A DNA stretch of 40,980 bases from Lachnospiraceae bacterium (GTDB taxonomy: Bacteria; Bacillota; Clostridia; Lachnospirales; Lachnospiraceae), in NCBI GenBank assembly GCA_017437065.1, contig JAFSBX010000063.1:1-40980 (forward strand), given 5' to 3'. Numbering within the stretch: position 1 is the stretch's first letter; every line of letters begins with the position of its first letter. Shown in pieces: positions 1 to 9,417 of the stretch. A program made the translations under genes and the position numbers. The notes beneath the pieces are model-generated. The model searched no databases. It worked only from the letters and a program-made list of their open reading frames with translations, and was not told the DNA's origin.

Positions 1-105
1 CTAATTACAAATCGCTACATATTACTGCATATTGTATCAGAATTTTGCAGTAAATTTGCAGTAAAAACTGAAATGATAATGCTCAAACCCGCATAAATAC
101 TGGCT

Positions 106-1605
106 TTATTTGTCTAATGATTTCATCGTCGGGAACAACAAAACATCCCTAATCGCCGGTGAATTCGTCAGCAGCATCACCAACCTGTCAATACCATATC
201 CAATACCACCTGTCGGAGGCATACCAATCTCCAACGCATTCATGAAATCTTCATCCGTAGTATTAGCTTCTTCATCCCCGGCTGCCAAAGCTGCTTCCTG
301 AGCTTTGAAACGTTCTCTCTGGTCAATCGGATCATTCAACTCAGAATATGCATTACACATTTCCCAAGTATTAATAAACAACTCGAAACGTTCTACATAA
401 TCCGGCTTGTCCGGTTTTCTCTTAGTCAGCGGAGAAACCTCTACCGGATGATCCATAATAAAGGTCGGCTGAATCAAATGCTTCTCTACAAACTCCTCAA
501 AGAACAAGTTCAAAATATCGCCCTTTGTATGACGGTCTTCATAATGAACTTCCTTCTCATCTGCAATTTTCTTCGCCTCTGCTGTATCTGCAATCTGGTC
601 AAAATCAATGCCTGTGTACTTCTTAACTGCATCAATCATTGTCAGACGTTCAAACGGTTTGCCAAGGTCAATTGTATGTTCACCATAAGTAATGGTAGTT
701 GTACCGCAAACTTCCTGTGCAAGATAACGGAACATGTCCTCTGTCAAATCCATCATGCCGTGATAATCTGTATATGCCTGATACAACTCCATCAAAGTAA
801 ATTCCGGGTTATGTCTTGTATCAAGACCTTCATTACGGAATACTCGTCCAATTTCATAAACTCTCTCTAAACCACCAACAATTAATCTCTTTAAGTATAA
901 TTCCAAAGAGATACGAAGTTTCACATCTTCATCTAACGCATTGTAGTGTGTTTCAAACGGTCTTGCTGCTGCACCACCTGCGTTTGCTACAAGCATCGGT
1001 GTTTCTACTTCCATGAAATCCTTTGCATCCAGATATTTACGGATACAACTGATAATCTTGGAACGCTTAATGAAAGTATCCTTTACATCCGCATTCATAA
1101 TTAAGTCGGTGTATCTCTGACGGTAACGGATATCTGTATTTGTTAAGCCGTGGAATTTCTCCGGCAAAATCTGTAAACTCTTTGATAAAAGAGTTACTTT
1201 CGCAGCATGAATGGAAATTTCCTCAGTTTTTGTTTTGAATACTTCACCTTCAATACCTACGATGTCACCCACATCATACTTTTTAAAATCTGCATAAGAT
1301 TCTTCGCCAATGCTGTCTCTTGCAACATAAGACTGGATATTTCCCTGAAGATCCTGTACATTACAGAAGGAAGCTTTACCCATAACACGTTTGGACATAA
1401 TACGTCCTGCAATTCTTACTGTTTTTCCTTCTAATTCTTCAAAATTATTTTTTACTTCCATACTATGATGTGTTACATCATATTTTGTAATCTGGAACGG
1501 ATCTTTTCCATTCTCCTGTAAATTAGCTAATTTCTCTCTACGAACCTTTAAAAGCTGATTTAAGTCCTGTTCCTTTGCTACGTTTGCGTTCTGTGTTTCT
1601 GCCAC
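106..1605 (-). CDS. lysS: Lysyl-tRNA synthetase, class II
   Basis: This enzyme charges tRNA-Lys with lysine in the cytoplasm. An N-terminal OB-fold anticodon-binding domain (about residues 55-170, with [11 protein letters not shown]) is followed by the class II catalytic core. Motif 2 reads [21 protein letters not shown] and motif 3 reads [13 protein letters not shown] near the C-terminus. The length of about 499 residues is normal for bacterial LysS. I place the start at a GTG at 1605, because AAGGAG lies 8 nt upstream; an in-frame GTG at 1614 overlaps that Shine-Dalgarno and is less likely. It is the last gene of a dusB, unknown gene, greA, lysS series on the minus strand. The 170-bp gap to greA holds two hairpins, so processing or attenuation between them is possible. 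I see no clear terminator in the 105 bases after the stop. Confidence 0.97.
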   Translation of the reverse strand: MAETQNANVAKEQDLNQLLKVRREKLANLQENGKDPFQITKYDVTHHSMEVKNNFEELEGKTVRIAGRIMSKRVMGKASFCNVQDLQGNIQSYVARDSIGEESYADFKKYDVGDIVGIEGEVFKTKTEEISIHAAKVTLLSKSLQILPEKFHGLTNTDIRYRQRYTDLIMNADVKDTFIKRSKIISCIRKYLDAKDFMEVETPMLVANAGGAAARPFETHYNALDEDVKLRISLELYLKRLIVGGLERVYEIGRVFRNEGLDTRHNPEFTLMELYQAYTDYHGMMDLTEDMFRYLAQEVCGTTTITYGEHTIDLGKPFERLTMIDAVKKYTGIDFDQIADTAEAKKIADEKEVHYEDRHTKGDILNLFFEEFVEKHLIQPTFIMDHPVEVSPLTKRKPDKPDYVERFELFINTWEMCNAYSELNDPIDQRERFKAQEAALAAGDEEANTTDEDFMNALEIGMPPTGGIGYGIDRLVMLLTNSPAIRDVLLFPTMKSLDK

Positions 1606-1649
1606 GGTTAACACTCCTTTTTCCTATTCCTATAAAAGTATAATTTTAA

Positions 1650-1706
1650 CTCAGCTCGAAGCATTTACTGCTGAGAGCGTACAGTGCCAAGTGGCAAAGC
1701 CACTTG
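1650..1706. repeat. Pair of hairpins in greA-lysS gap
   Basis: Two inverted repeats sit side by side. CTCAGC (1650-1655) pairs with GCTGAG (1670-1675) across a 14-nt loop. CAAGTGGC-AAA-GCCACTTG (1688-1706) is a perfect 8-bp stem with a 3-nt loop. Neither is followed by a T-run on the minus strand, so they are not classical terminators. They look like a REP-type dispersed element or an mRNA-processing structure, and only a genome search can tell which. Confidence 0.45.
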
Positions 1707-1718
1707 TGTGCATAAATA

Positions 1719-1780
1719 ACTAAACTCCCATGCCTGAAACTTTTATCTATGGCAATGAATGAATTGTATGGGAGTTTAGT
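1719..1780 (-). repeat. 13-bp inverted repeat at greA stop codon
   Basis: ACTAAACTCCCAT at 1719-1731 is the exact reverse complement of 1768-1780, with a 36-nt loop. The right arm covers the greA stop codon (1776-1778). It could fold at the 3' end of greA mRNA. There is no T-run, so it is a possible weak terminator, an mRNA stabiliser, or the edge of an inserted element that includes the two hairpins beside it. Confidence 0.45.
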
Positions 1781-2258
1781 TGGATCTCTGAATCTCAAGT
1801 ACTTTATACTGTAAAATACCTGCCTGTGTTTCTACATCTACTACGTCACCGACTTTCGTTCCGATTAAAGCCTTACCAACCGGTGATTCGTTGGAAATCT
1901 TTCCTTTTAAGCTGTTTGCCTCTGTGGAACCTACGATTTTGTATTCTAATTCCTCGTTGAATTCCATATCTAAAATTTTAACCTTACATCCGATATTGAT
2001 TTTGTCAAGGTCTACTTCGTCTTCAACTACGACTTCTGCATTTTTTAAGATTTTTTCGAGTTCTTCAATTCTTGCCTCGATGTCTCTCTGCTCGTCTTTC
2101 GCTGCATCGTATTCTGCGTTTTCGGATAAGTCACCCTGTTCTCTTGCTTCTTTGATTTTCTCAGCTACTTCTTTTCTCTTAACAACCTTTAACTCATGAA
2201 GTTCATCTTCATATTTTCTAAGTCCTTCATAAGTCAAAATATTTTTCTTTTCTTCCAT
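1776..2258 (-). CDS. greA: Transcription elongation factor GreA
   Basis: GreA binds the secondary channel of RNA polymerase and stimulates cleavage of backtracked transcripts. The N-terminal coiled coil spans about residues 1-75 and carries the family signature with the acidic tip ([14 protein letters not shown]). The C-terminal FKBP-like domain includes [18 protein letters not shown]. The length of 160 residues is typical. I choose the ATG at 2258, with AAAGGA 8 nt upstream; a second ATG at 2267 overlaps that site. It lies just downstream of the uncharacterised 351-residue gene, with a 29-bp gap, and before lysS, as is common in Firmicutes. Confidence 0.96.
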   Translation of the reverse strand: MEEKKNILTYEGLRKYEDELHELKVVKRKEVAEKIKEAREQGDLSENAEYDAAKDEQRDIEARIEELEKILKNAEVVVEDEVDLDKINIGCKVKILDMEFNEELEYKIVGSTEANSLKGKISNESPVGKALIGTKVGDVVDVETQAGILQYKVLEIQRSN

Positions 2259-2287
2259 GACCGTCATCCTTTCTATATTAAAAATGC

Positions 2288-3343
2288 TTACAAAACTTCT
2301 AATTTAACTCTCGTATTATACCCATTTTGCGCGGTAGTGTCAAGATGACACCACTTGTTTAACAGGCTTTCCGGCGATAAATAATGAATATCTTTTCTCT
2401 TTTTTGTAATCCAACGTGCTTTTGCTCCTTCGGAACACATATCCATATAAATAGTTCCTTCCGGTAATCCGGTTAAGTCTATTCGAGGTCTGCCGTTCTT
2501 TCCGCAAGGTTCCATATCTATAACTAATGTTTCCGGTTGCCCTCTTTTTATCGTCGTTCGCATTCTCTCTTTCCGTGTTTCACTTTCTTCCACTCGCTGT
2601 TCTTCACGTTGTTTTTCCGTTCCTATTTTTTCTCTTCGAAATCGTCTTTCTTCTACTTCTCTTTCCGCCCCGATTCCCATCACAATTCCATAGTTTTCAT
2701 ACAGCCATTCTCCTGCTTCTTCATACGCATCAGACTCATCACAAATAATCCTTAGAAAATTAACCTTCTGCATAAAATTCTGAAACACGCTTTCAAAAAA
2801 TAAATTATAATTTCCAATCAAAATCAAACGTTCCCTGACACCATACTGCACAAGCATTTCTTCCATAAAAAATAGAGGTACTTCCGGTGGTTTCTGTCCC
2901 AAAAATAAAGCTGTCTCTTCTCCACAGAAGAAATATTCCGCACCACTTTTCTGAAATTCCTCACCAAGAACCTGTATCAGCTTTTCTCTCTCCCACAATA
3001 TTTTATTTCCTTTTTCTCCTGCCTCCTTCTTCTTTTCCTGCTTACCTGTTTTCTTTATTTCTTTTCCTTTTGTATCTCTTACCTTCTCCTTTTTTACTTT
3101 TTTCTTTTCACTAAAATTTACTTTTATATTTTCATTCTTTCCATGCAGAATTTTTTCACTCAGAAAATGTTTTAACTGCAAGGAATATCCTTCCATATAA
3201 TATTCCGGTATGCCCACAACTTTTATAATAAGCCTGTCCCGCCGTTCCACACAAAACTCATTCAACATTATTCCCGAAAACAGATTGTCTTTTGCAACTG
3301 TATTTTTTTGTAAATAAAAATAAGCGATTGATTCTTTTTCCAT
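2288..3343 (-). CDS. Uncharacterised charged protein between dusB and greA
   Basis: I do not recognise this 351-residue protein. It has no signal peptide or membrane segment. It reads as three ordered blocks separated by two very charged linkers: residues about 1-75; a Lys/Glu linker at about 78-115 ([15 protein letters not shown]); a middle block at about 116-225 rich in hydrophobic strands ([16 protein letters not shown]); an Arg/Glu linker at about 228-262; and a C-terminal block with [17 protein letters not shown] and [16 protein letters not shown]. Alternating hydrophobic strands and the GNYN and MDMCSEGA turns suggest a Rossmann-like fold, but that is a guess. It is in line with dusB (98-bp gap upstream) and greA (29-bp gap downstream), so it is probably cotranscribed with them. 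The Shine-Dalgarno before the ATG is weak. Confidence 0.75.
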   Translation of the reverse strand: MEKESIAYFYLQKNTVAKDNLFSGIMLNEFCVERRDRLIIKVVGIPEYYMEGYSLQLKHFLSEKILHGKNENIKVNFSEKKKVKKEKVRDTKGKEIKKTGKQEKKKEAGEKGNKILWEREKLIQVLGEEFQKSGAEYFFCGEETALFLGQKPPEVPLFFMEEMLVQYGVRERLILIGNYNLFFESVFQNFMQKVNFLRIICDESDAYEEAGEWLYENYGIVMGIGAEREVEERRFRREKIGTEKQREEQRVEESETRKERMRTTIKRGQPETLVIDMEPCGKNGRPRIDLTGLPEGTIYMDMCSEGAKARWITKKRKDIHYLSPESLLNKWCHLDTTAQNGYNTRVKLEVL

Positions 3344-3441
3344 ACTTTATTTTATGAATCTACCGCTTATTATATTCTTATTGAGAAATGCTCTCCATAG
3401 CCATTTCTTATTCCCATTAACACCTTTTTCAATAATCTGTC

Positions 3442-4422
3442 TTAAATGCTGTTTTCCTCTGCAAAAATACTGTCTACACTTGCTATCAGTTCTTCCATGG
3501 TTTCCATTTCATTAATCTTTGCCCGCAACCTTGCTGAATTCGGATACCCTGCCGTGTACCATGAAAGATGTTTACGCATTTCACGAATACCAATGTATTC
3601 CCCCTTCACCTGTAACTGCAAGGCAGCATGACGTAAAATTACATCCCGCACTTCCTGCTTAGTTGATACCGCCGCTTTCTCTCCTGTCTCCAGAAATGTA
3701 CTGATTTCTCTGAAAATCCATGGGTTTCCTCTCGCCGCTCTTCCTATCATAATACCGTCGCAACCGGTTTGCTCCAGCATGGCTTTTGCACTTTCCGCAT
3801 CAACAATATCACCGTTCCCGATTACCGGAATACTTACCGCTTCTTTTACCTTCGCTATAATATCCCAATCCGCTTTTCCTGCATAATACTGCTCTCTGGT
3901 TCTGCCATGTACCGCCACGGCACTTGCTCCGGCTGCTTCTGCCGCTTTCGCAATCTCCACCGCATTGACATGGTCATCATCAAACCCCTTACGAATTTTC
4001 ACCGTAACAGGTTTGGAAATTGCCTTTACAGTCTTACTCACAATCTGCTCCACCAGTGCCGGATTTTTCATCAACGCTGAACCTTCGTGGTTATTGACTA
4101 CTTTCGGCACCGGGCATCCCATATTAATATCCAGTATGGCAAAATCCCGCTCTTCAATCTGCTTCGCCATCTCACTGATAATATCCGGGTCAGAACCGAA
4201 CAATTGCAAAGACACCGGCTTTTCATCCGGGTGAATTTCCATCAGGCTTTCCGTATTTTTATTCCGATACATAATCGCCTTTGCACTGACCATTTCCATG
4301 CACAAAAGTCCTGCTCCCTGTTCTCTGCAAAGCAGACGAAAAGGCAGGTCGGTTACGCCTGCCATGGGAGCTAATATTACATTATTGTCCAGTGTTACAT
4401 TTCCTATTTTTAACTTACTCAT
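3442..4422 (-). CDS. dusB: tRNA-dihydrouridine synthase DusB
   Basis: This FMN enzyme reduces uridine to dihydrouridine in the tRNA D-loop. The TIM-barrel signature [13 protein letters not shown] is at the N-terminus. The catalytic-cysteine motif [20 protein letters not shown] follows, then the FMN phosphate-binding strands ([28 protein letters not shown]) and the C-terminal helical tRNA-binding domain ([19 protein letters not shown]). I place the start at the ATG at 4422, with AAAGG about 8 nt upstream. A longer frame reaching a TTG at 4479 adds 19 residues that no DusB needs. The gene belongs to the argF-to-lysS minus-strand run and has the usual neighbours greA and lysS. Confidence 0.95.
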   Translation of the reverse strand: MSKLKIGNVTLDNNVILAPMAGVTDLPFRLLCREQGAGLLCMEMVSAKAIMYRNKNTESLMEIHPDEKPVSLQLFGSDPDIISEMAKQIEERDFAILDINMGCPVPKVVNNHEGSALMKNPALVEQIVSKTVKAISKPVTVKIRKGFDDDHVNAVEIAKAAEAAGASAVAVHGRTREQYYAGKADWDIIAKVKEAVSIPVIGNGDIVDAESAKAMLEQTGCDGIMIGRAARGNPWIFREISTFLETGEKAAVSTKQEVRDVILRHAALQLQVKGEYIGIREMRKHLSWYTAGYPNSARLRAKINEMETMEELIASVDSIFAEENSI

Positions 4423-4482
4423 GGTGCAATTACCTTTCTTTACGGCTTCTGCGCCTTCAAAGTCTCCTTTTCCTGCCAATTT

Positions 4483-4830
4483 CTAACTTTCTAAAAGCCC
4501 TGCCACATCCTCATGTAAAATAACAACTTTATAAAACAAAGCCAGTGACTCGAACAGCTCCTGTCTGTTTCTCTGAATTTCCTTTATCAAAAGTCCGCTT
4601 CCGATTTCATCATACAGATAATCTTCCTCTGCCGCATCGGTTTCCAACGACAGTGTTCCGTCTTCCTCAAAAACCATTGTGAAAACACCGCCCACTTCCT
4701 CCGTAAACAATACACAAATAATGTGCAGTTCCTCTTTTATGGATTCCGGAATTGCAGAAAACTTTTCATTAAAATAATATTTTTTTTCGTAGGCATTTGC
4801 CCCACAGAGCACTATCCGATTATCTTCCAT
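4483..4830 (-). CDS. Small conserved protein of unknown function, birA-dusB gap
   Basis: This is a soluble protein of about 115 residues with no signal peptide or membrane helix. It is acidic and alternates strands and helices: an N-terminal IVLCGANAYEKKYYFNEKF, a beta-rich centre (IICVLFTEEVGGVFTMVFEEDGTLSLET) and a C-terminal helix (LIKEIQRNRQELFESLALFYK). I have a vague memory of similar small proteins beside dusB in Lachnospiraceae but cannot assign a function. The start is chosen at the ATG at 4830. The ATG at 4842 has its AAAGG only one base away, which is too close. The stop lies about 60 bp before the chosen dusB start, so the two are probably cotranscribed. Confidence 0.75.
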   Translation of the reverse strand: MEDNRIVLCGANAYEKKYYFNEKFSAIPESIKEELHIICVLFTEEVGGVFTMVFEEDGTLSLETDAAEEDYLYDEIGSGLLIKEIQRNRQELFESLALFYKVVILHEDVAGLLES

Positions 4831-4933
4831 TATGCCAACCATGCCTTTCTCACATACTGATATCTTACTTTATGATTCTTCGCACCAGCTAAACCACTTC
4901 TTCCGTATATTTCATCATACAGGAATTGTCTGC

Positions 4934-5728
4934 TTATACATATCCGCAAATCCCTCTCACGGACACTTCACCTGCATAAACGATTTCCAGCTGCCCATTT
5001 TCTCTCTCTACAAGCAACTCGCCCTTTTCATTAATGCCATGTGCTATTCCCACATAATCGCCCGTAGGTTCTAACACCTTTACCTGTGAGTCCGTGTTTA
5101 CCAGCCACGCATTATAATCCTTCCTAAGCAAAGACATATCTTCTGTCTTCAAAAAAGTTTCATAGTCTGCTTCAAAAGCTTCCATAACACTCTGCAAAAG
5201 CTCTTCTCTCGAAAAGATTCTGCCACTCTCACAAAAAAGAGAGGTTGCTGTTTCTCTGATATCCTCCGGAAATACTTGTTGGTTCACATTAATTCCCACA
5301 CCAACAACCACATATCCGATAGCTCTTTCTTCCAGTGTCATTTCTGTCAAAATACCACAAATCTTCTTTTTATTAACTACAATGTCATTTGGCCACTTTA
5401 TCCCGGTTTCCAGACCACTCCGCTCCCTGATTGCCCGTGCCACACTCATTGCCATTACAAGGGTAAGCATGGATGCATGTTCTGCCGCAAACTTTGGACG
5501 AAGTATCATGGAAAAATAAATATTTTTTCCTGCCGGCGCCTGCCAACTTCTTCCACGTCTGCCTCTTCCATCCGTCTGCTCCTCTGCCACAACAAGCGTT
5601 CCATGAGGCGCACCCTCTTGTGCAAGTCGCTTTGCATCTATATTCGTAGAGCCTGTTTTTTCATAAAAAATAATGTTTTTCCCTGCCCATTTCGTATGCA
5701 TATAATACTGTGTTTTCAAACTACACAC
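4934..5728 (-). CDS. birA: Biotin--[biotin carboxyl carrier protein] ligase, catalytic-only form
   Basis: The protein activates biotin to biotinyl-AMP and attaches it to a lysine of carboxylase carrier proteins. It has the BPL signature: STNIDAKRL near residue 27, the biotinyl-AMP loop GRGRRGR at 54-60, [11 protein letters not shown], and [19 protein letters not shown]. The C-terminal SH3-like domain contains [11 protein letters not shown]. The N-terminal helix-turn-helix of bifunctional BirA is absent, so it should not act as a biotin repressor. The predicted start is a GTG at 5728 that overlaps the argF stop by 8 nt. An internal ATG at 5701 is possible and would remove nine residues. Neither start has a strong Shine-Dalgarno, which fits translational coupling to argF. 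Confidence 0.92.
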   Translation of the reverse strand: MCSLKTQYYMHTKWAGKNIIFYEKTGSTNIDAKRLAQEGAPHGTLVVAEEQTDGRGRRGRSWQAPAGKNIYFSMILRPKFAAEHASMLTLVMAMSVARAIRERSGLETGIKWPNDIVVNKKKICGILTEMTLEERAIGYVVVGVGINVNQQVFPEDIRETATSLFCESGRIFSREELLQSVMEAFEADYETFLKTEDMSLLRKDYNAWLVNTDSQVKVLEPTGDYVGIAHGINEKGELLVERENGQLEIVYAGEVSVRGICGYV

Positions 5729-6710
5729 CTAAAGTAGCTGCCATAACCGCTTTAATAGTATGCATGCGGTTTTCTGCCTCTTCAAATACGATAGACTGTG
5801 GTGACTCAAATACTTCATCGGTTACTTCCAATTCAGTAAATCCGAATTTTTCACCCATTTCTTTTCCAATCTTTGTCTTCAAATCATGGAATGCCGGAAG
5901 ACAATGCATAAATACCGCCTGCTCACCTGCGTTATCCATAATCTTTTTATTTACCTGATAAGGAGACAATTCTTTGATACGGCTTTCCCAAATTTCATCC
6001 GGCTCACCCATGGATACCCATACGTCTGTATATACCACGTCTGCTCCCTTCGTACCTTCCATTGCATCTTCTGTTAATGTAATGCTTCCGCCTGTAGTTT
6101 CCGCAATTTTCTTACATTCTTCCACAAGGTCTTCTGCCGGGAAATATTCTTTTGTTGTACATGCTACGAAATGCATTCCCATTTTTGCACATGTTACCAT
6201 TAAAGAATTTCCCATATTATAACGTGCATCTCCCATATATGCCAGTTTAATACCTTTTAATCTGCCGAAATGTTCACGAATTGTCAAAAGGTCGGCAATC
6301 ATCTGTGTCGGATGAAACTCATTCGTTAAACCATTCCACACCGGAACAGATGAATATTTTGCTAATTCTTCTACGATTTCCTGTCCATATCCACGGTATT
6401 CAATTCCATCATACATACTTGACAATACTCTTGCTGTATCGGCAATGCTTTCTTTTTTTCCAATCTGAGAAGCTACCGGATCCAAATATGTAGATCCCAT
6501 TCCGAGATCATGAGCTGCTACTTCAAAAGAACAACGTGTTCTTGTGCTTGTCTTCTCAAAAATCAATGCCACATTTTTACCTGCATGTATCTGTGTCAAA
6601 ATCCCCTTTTTCTTTTTCTCCTTCAAGTCAGCGGCAAGATCCAACAAATACTCAATTTCCTCTGTTGTAAAATCAAGCAACTTTAAAAAATCGCGTCCTT
6701 TTAAATCCAT
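5721..6710 (-). CDS. argF: Ornithine carbamoyltransferase
   Basis: The enzyme joins carbamoyl phosphate and ornithine to give citrulline in arginine synthesis, or runs in reverse in the deiminase pathway. The carbamoyl-phosphate loop [13 protein letters not shown] is near residue 55. [11 protein letters not shown] and the ornithine-side motif HCLPAFHD are present, the last being typical of ornithine rather than putrescine enzymes. The length of 329 residues is normal for the anabolic trimer. GGAGG lies 8 nt before the ATG. It is the first gene of the leftward run into birA and has its own promoter at 6791-6819. No other arginine gene is in the window, so its direction of use cannot be read here. 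Confidence 0.96.
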   Translation of the reverse strand: MDLKGRDFLKLLDFTTEEIEYLLDLAADLKEKKKKGILTQIHAGKNVALIFEKTSTRTRCSFEVAAHDLGMGSTYLDPVASQIGKKESIADTARVLSSMYDGIEYRGYGQEIVEELAKYSSVPVWNGLTNEFHPTQMIADLLTIREHFGRLKGIKLAYMGDARYNMGNSLMVTCAKMGMHFVACTTKEYFPAEDLVEECKKIAETTGGSITLTEDAMEGTKGADVVYTDVWVSMGEPDEIWESRIKELSPYQVNKKIMDNAGEQAVFMHCLPAFHDLKTKIGKEMGEKFGFTELEVTDEVFESPQSIVFEEAENRMHTIKAVMAATLGV

Positions 6711-6790
6711 AACTCATTCCTCCCATATCATCCGGGCAACATATGATTCACACCATATTTCGCTCTAATTAACTCACTTTTACTTGTTTG

Positions 6791-6819
6791 ATTCTACTAT
6801 ATTTAACTTTATTATTCAA
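6791..6819 (-). promoter_or_regulatory. argF sigma-A promoter
   Basis: On the minus strand TTGAAT and TAGAAT are separated by exactly 17 bp, placing the start of transcription near 6784, about 75 nt before the argF ATG. The A/T-rich spacer and flanks could hold an ArgR box, but I cannot identify one with confidence. Confidence 0.65.
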
Positions 6820-6918
6820 CACCCCTCCGAAACATTTACAAATTCTTATATCCGAAACTCGGAACAAACGGCGAAACATTTTTACACAATATACCGCCAC
6901 ATTCCCCCCACATGCAAA

Positions 6919-6953
6919 ACGGCACATCCACTTTCCCCAAGCAGATATGCCGT
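6919..6953 (-). terminator. Probable terminator of SleB-like hydrolase gene
   Basis: A 10-bp stem (ACGGCATATC with GATGTGCCGT on the minus strand, one G-U pair) with a 15-nt loop is followed by TTTTGC, 35 bp after the hydrolase stop codon. The T-run is short, so termination may be partial. Confidence 0.5.
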
Positions 6954-6987
6954 CCATTTATTTTTATTCTCTTTTCAAACCACTATC

Positions 6988-8151
6988 TTACCAAAATACA
7001 TGGTTACCAATCACATAACCATCATGTGCACCTGCACGTTTAAAGTGCGTTGCCTCTCCTACGTTTGTTTCGCCGTTAATTGCAGCCTGTGCCGCCTGCA
7101 TACAGCTTTCTTTTACATTTCCTTCATACACCCGTGCAACCTTTCCATTCAAAGCAGGTGTAAACTGTCCCGATGCATAAATAACACCGGTAATTGTATC
7201 CGGATAACCTCCACTGCGCACACGGTTCATAACTACCGCACCTACAGCAAGCATTCCGTCATAAGACTCCCCACCGGCCTCACACTGAATAAGTGATGCC
7301 AAAAGTCTTGTATCATCCGCATTGGCAACTACCGCACCCTGATTTGTCGTCAGTTTTGCTTTTGCCTCTGCCTCCGCTTTTTCTCTTGCTTTTATTTCTT
7401 CTATTGTTTCTCCTGCATCAATGTGAAAATCTGTATTCACAAATTCTGCAGACACATATCCTGTGTTTCCTTCATAGTCAACGCTGATCCATTCTTCGTT
7501 CACTACTTCAATGACATCCATTTCGTCATCCTGTGCAATCAAACCATATACACCTGCTTCAGTACTTGGTTCTTTACGGACACGAAGTGCATCTGTCTCA
7601 ATTGTCACAATCAGATTACCCACTTCTTTTGCAAGTGCTTCTGCATTTTCATCAAACAAAAGATATTCATCACTTGCCCAGCCGACTATATTGCCTGACT
7701 GTAACTTTGTCCAACCATTTGTTCTCTCAAGAATTGTTCCTCCACAATCCTTATAAAGCTTTCCTACTATTTCAGATTCTTCATTTGCTTCAGCACGTAC
7801 GTTTAACGCATTTTGTACGTCTGCCATAACTAAAGTAGACTTCGGTTCCTCTTCCTTTGGTTCTTCTTTCTTTGGTTCCTCTAAAACCACTTCTTCCTCG
7901 ACCGATTCTTCAACTACTACATCATTTCCTGACACATCAACAGTTTTCACTATTTCTGACTCTGTTACATTCTGTGCCACATCAATTGTACCGCAGGCGC
8001 TTGGATCAATAATGGTTGCTACACCTACATTTAAAGTATCCAGGTAAGTTTTGTTGCTATCAGCCATAGCGGTCATACCTGTCTGTGAAAAAGTTCCTAA
8101 AGCTACACTCAAACCTAACACTGCGACAAGTAACCTTCTGCCCTTTGCCAT
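6988..8151 (-). CDS. Secreted SH3-domain cell-wall hydrolase, SleB/CwlJ type
   Basis: This 387-residue secreted protein probably cleaves peptidoglycan. Residues 1-30 form a signal peptide (MAKGRRLLVAVLGLSVALG, with ADS near 30). A Glu/Lys/Pro-rich stretch at about 85-104 is a spacer. Two bacterial SH3 domains follow (about 108-165 with ALNVRAEAN, and about 180-242 with ALRVRKEPS). A C-terminal Hydrolase_2 domain occupies about 282-387, with LLASLIQCEAGGESYDGMLAVGAVVMNRV, including the family glutamate. It ends GYVIGNHVFW. The family contains spore-cortex lytic enzymes but also vegetative enzymes; the SH3 repeats and signal peptide favour a vegetative wall role. GGAGG lies 7 nt before the ATG. 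The promoter has a downstream WalR-like repeat, fitting a wall hydrolase. Confidence 0.9.
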   Translation of the reverse strand: MAKGRRLLVAVLGLSVALGTFSQTGMTAMADSNKTYLDTLNVGVATIIDPSACGTIDVAQNVTESEIVKTVDVSGNDVVVEESVEEEVVLEEPKKEEPKEEEPKSTLVMADVQNALNVRAEANEESEIVGKLYKDCGGTILERTNGWTKLQSGNIVGWASDEYLLFDENAEALAKEVGNLIVTIETDALRVRKEPSTEAGVYGLIAQDDEMDVIEVVNEEWISVDYEGNTGYVSAEFVNTDFHIDAGETIEEIKAREKAEAEAKAKLTTNQGAVVANADDTRLLASLIQCEAGGESYDGMLAVGAVVMNRVRSGGYPDTITGVIYASGQFTPALNGKVARVYEGNVKESCMQAAQAAINGETNVGEATHFKRAGAHDGYVIGNHVFW

Positions 8152-8233
8152 AATTCTTCCTCCAACTTGGCGTGTCTGTATTATCTGCTTTTATTTGCTT
8201 CTCAGATTAATATACTCACGTTTCATTGCTTTT

Positions 8234-8250
8234 ATTACAAAACTATTACA
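8234..8250 (-). promoter_or_regulatory. Candidate WalR (YycF) box
   Basis: The minus strand reads TGTAAT, five bases, TGTAAT, which fits the WalR consensus TGTWAH-N5-TGTWAH exactly. A further TGTAAC occurs at 8254-8259. The site lies about 9-25 bases downstream of the predicted transcription start of the SleB-like hydrolase, a position that in Bacillus would mean repression. Confidence 0.5.
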
Positions 8251-8265
8251 ATTGTTACAGCTCTT

Positions 8266-8294
8266 ATAATAACAAATGAATCACTATTTGTCAA
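8266..8294 (-). promoter_or_regulatory. Strong sigma-A promoter of SleB-like hydrolase
   Basis: TTGACA and TATTAT are separated by 17 bp on the minus strand. The transcription start should be near 8259, giving a leader of about 108 nt. Confidence 0.75.
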
Positions 8295-8522
8295 ATTTCA
8301 GAAGTTTTATGTCGATTTTCATGGATTTTTCGCCTATTTCCAGCTTTTTCCACTTATCTTTTCTTTAAATGCTTTCTTCAAATATTACAATTTTTTTACG
8401 TTTTACCATCGCAATATCATGTGATTTCCCCATACCGCGCATAGGACTTTTGTACTATATGTAGTATTGAAACCTTATACATATTTTTTCTTTTTGTACA
8501 TTTTATACAATTTTCTCTACAA
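8295..8522. other. Gene-free stretch after proC
   Basis: Between the proC stop and the hydrolase promoter I see no gene. A short hairpin TACTA-TATG-TAGTA lies at 8453-8466. A weak TTGTA/TACAA pairing sits just after the proC stop without a good T-run. No convincing terminator is visible. Confidence 0.4.
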
Positions 8523-9326
8523 TTACATGTTTCTGGATTTATTTACACAAGCCTCTACAGCATCCATTACAGCTGCACGGAATCCCTTTTCTTCCAACAC
8601 TTTTACTGCCTCAATTGTAGTTCCTGCCGGAGAGCACACCATATCCTTTAATTCTCCCGGATGCTTTCCTGTTTCCAACACCATCTTTGCACTTCCAAGT
8701 ACTGCCTGTGCTGCAAACTGATATGCTTGATTTCTAGGCATTCCGGCTGCAACTGTTGCATCCGCTAAAGCTTCAATAAACATAAATACATATGCAGGAG
8801 AACTACCGCTGACACCAACAACCGCATCCATCAAATGCTCTGAAACTTCACTTGCACTGCCAAAAGAAGTAAGCAGTTTCATAACACGTTCCATATCTTC
8901 ATTTGTCACTTTTTCGTTTCTGCATACACCGGTACATCCTTCGCCTACTAGCGCAGGAGTATTCGGCATACAACGTACCAGACGAATTTCCTTTCCAAAC
9001 AAATCTGTAATATTCTGCATTGTTCTTCCTGCGGCAATGCTGATAATCAGGTGTTCTTCTGTAATATAATCCTTTATCTCTGCTACAGCCTCTGCCAAAA
9101 ACTGCGGTTTTACCGCAAGAAAAATAATCTCCGCATTTTCTGCTACTACTTTGTTGTCTGTTGTTGTCTGAATTTTAAAACGCTCGGCTGTTTCTTTCAC
9201 AGCTGCTTCCATCTTATCTGCACCGATAATGTTTTCAGCACTAACAATACCTTTTTCAAGCATGCCACCGATAATTGCTTTTGCCATGTTACCTGTTCCA
9301 ATAAATCCAACATTTCCTTTTTTCAT
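8523..9326 (-). CDS. proC: Pyrroline-5-carboxylate reductase
   Basis: The enzyme reduces pyrroline-5-carboxylate to proline with NAD(P)H in the cytoplasm. The N-terminal Rossmann motif GFIGTGNMAKAIIGGML is clear. The signature region includes RCMPNTPALVGEGCTG, then the dimerisation domain with VVGVSGSSPAYVFMFIEALADA and the C-terminal VCSPAGTTIEAVKVLEEKGFRAAVMDAV. The 267 residues match the family. GGAGG precedes the ATG by about 8 nt. It lies 91 bp downstream of the rlmB-like gene on the same strand with no obvious terminator between, so the two are probably cotranscribed. Confidence 0.96.
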   Translation of the reverse strand: MKKGNVGFIGTGNMAKAIIGGMLEKGIVSAENIIGADKMEAAVKETAERFKIQTTTDNKVVAENAEIIFLAVKPQFLAEAVAEIKDYITEEHLIISIAAGRTMQNITDLFGKEIRLVRCMPNTPALVGEGCTGVCRNEKVTNEDMERVMKLLTSFGSASEVSEHLMDAVVGVSGSSPAYVFMFIEALADATVAAGMPRNQAYQFAAQAVLGSAKMVLETGKHPGELKDMVCSPAGTTIEAVKVLEEKGFRAAVMDAVEACVNKSRNM

Positions 9327-9417
9327 GTCTGTTTCCTCCTCTTTTTATGTTCTATATTTCCTTTTTCTCATTTAGTAACTTTTTTGAGGGCTTATTTTAT
9401 TTCACAAAATGTCCCTT

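Noticed and set aside
1-105. A gene or terminator left of lysS
   Set aside because: Only a short TGCAGTAAA direct repeat is visible. There is no frame, T-run hairpin or tRNA shape.
1650-1706. T-box or lysine riboswitch before lysS
   Set aside because: No specifier loop, T-box sequence or lysine-aptamer core is visible. The hairpins are too small.
6769-6957. A 62-codon minus-strand frame upstream of argF
   Set aside because: It crosses the argF promoter and the hydrolase terminator, and shows no ribosome binding site or protein-like composition.
8453-8468. A 13-nt match between 8456-8468 and 38893-38905 as a dispersed regulatory site
   Set aside because: The shared A/T-rich string is short, lies in different contexts and could occur by chance.
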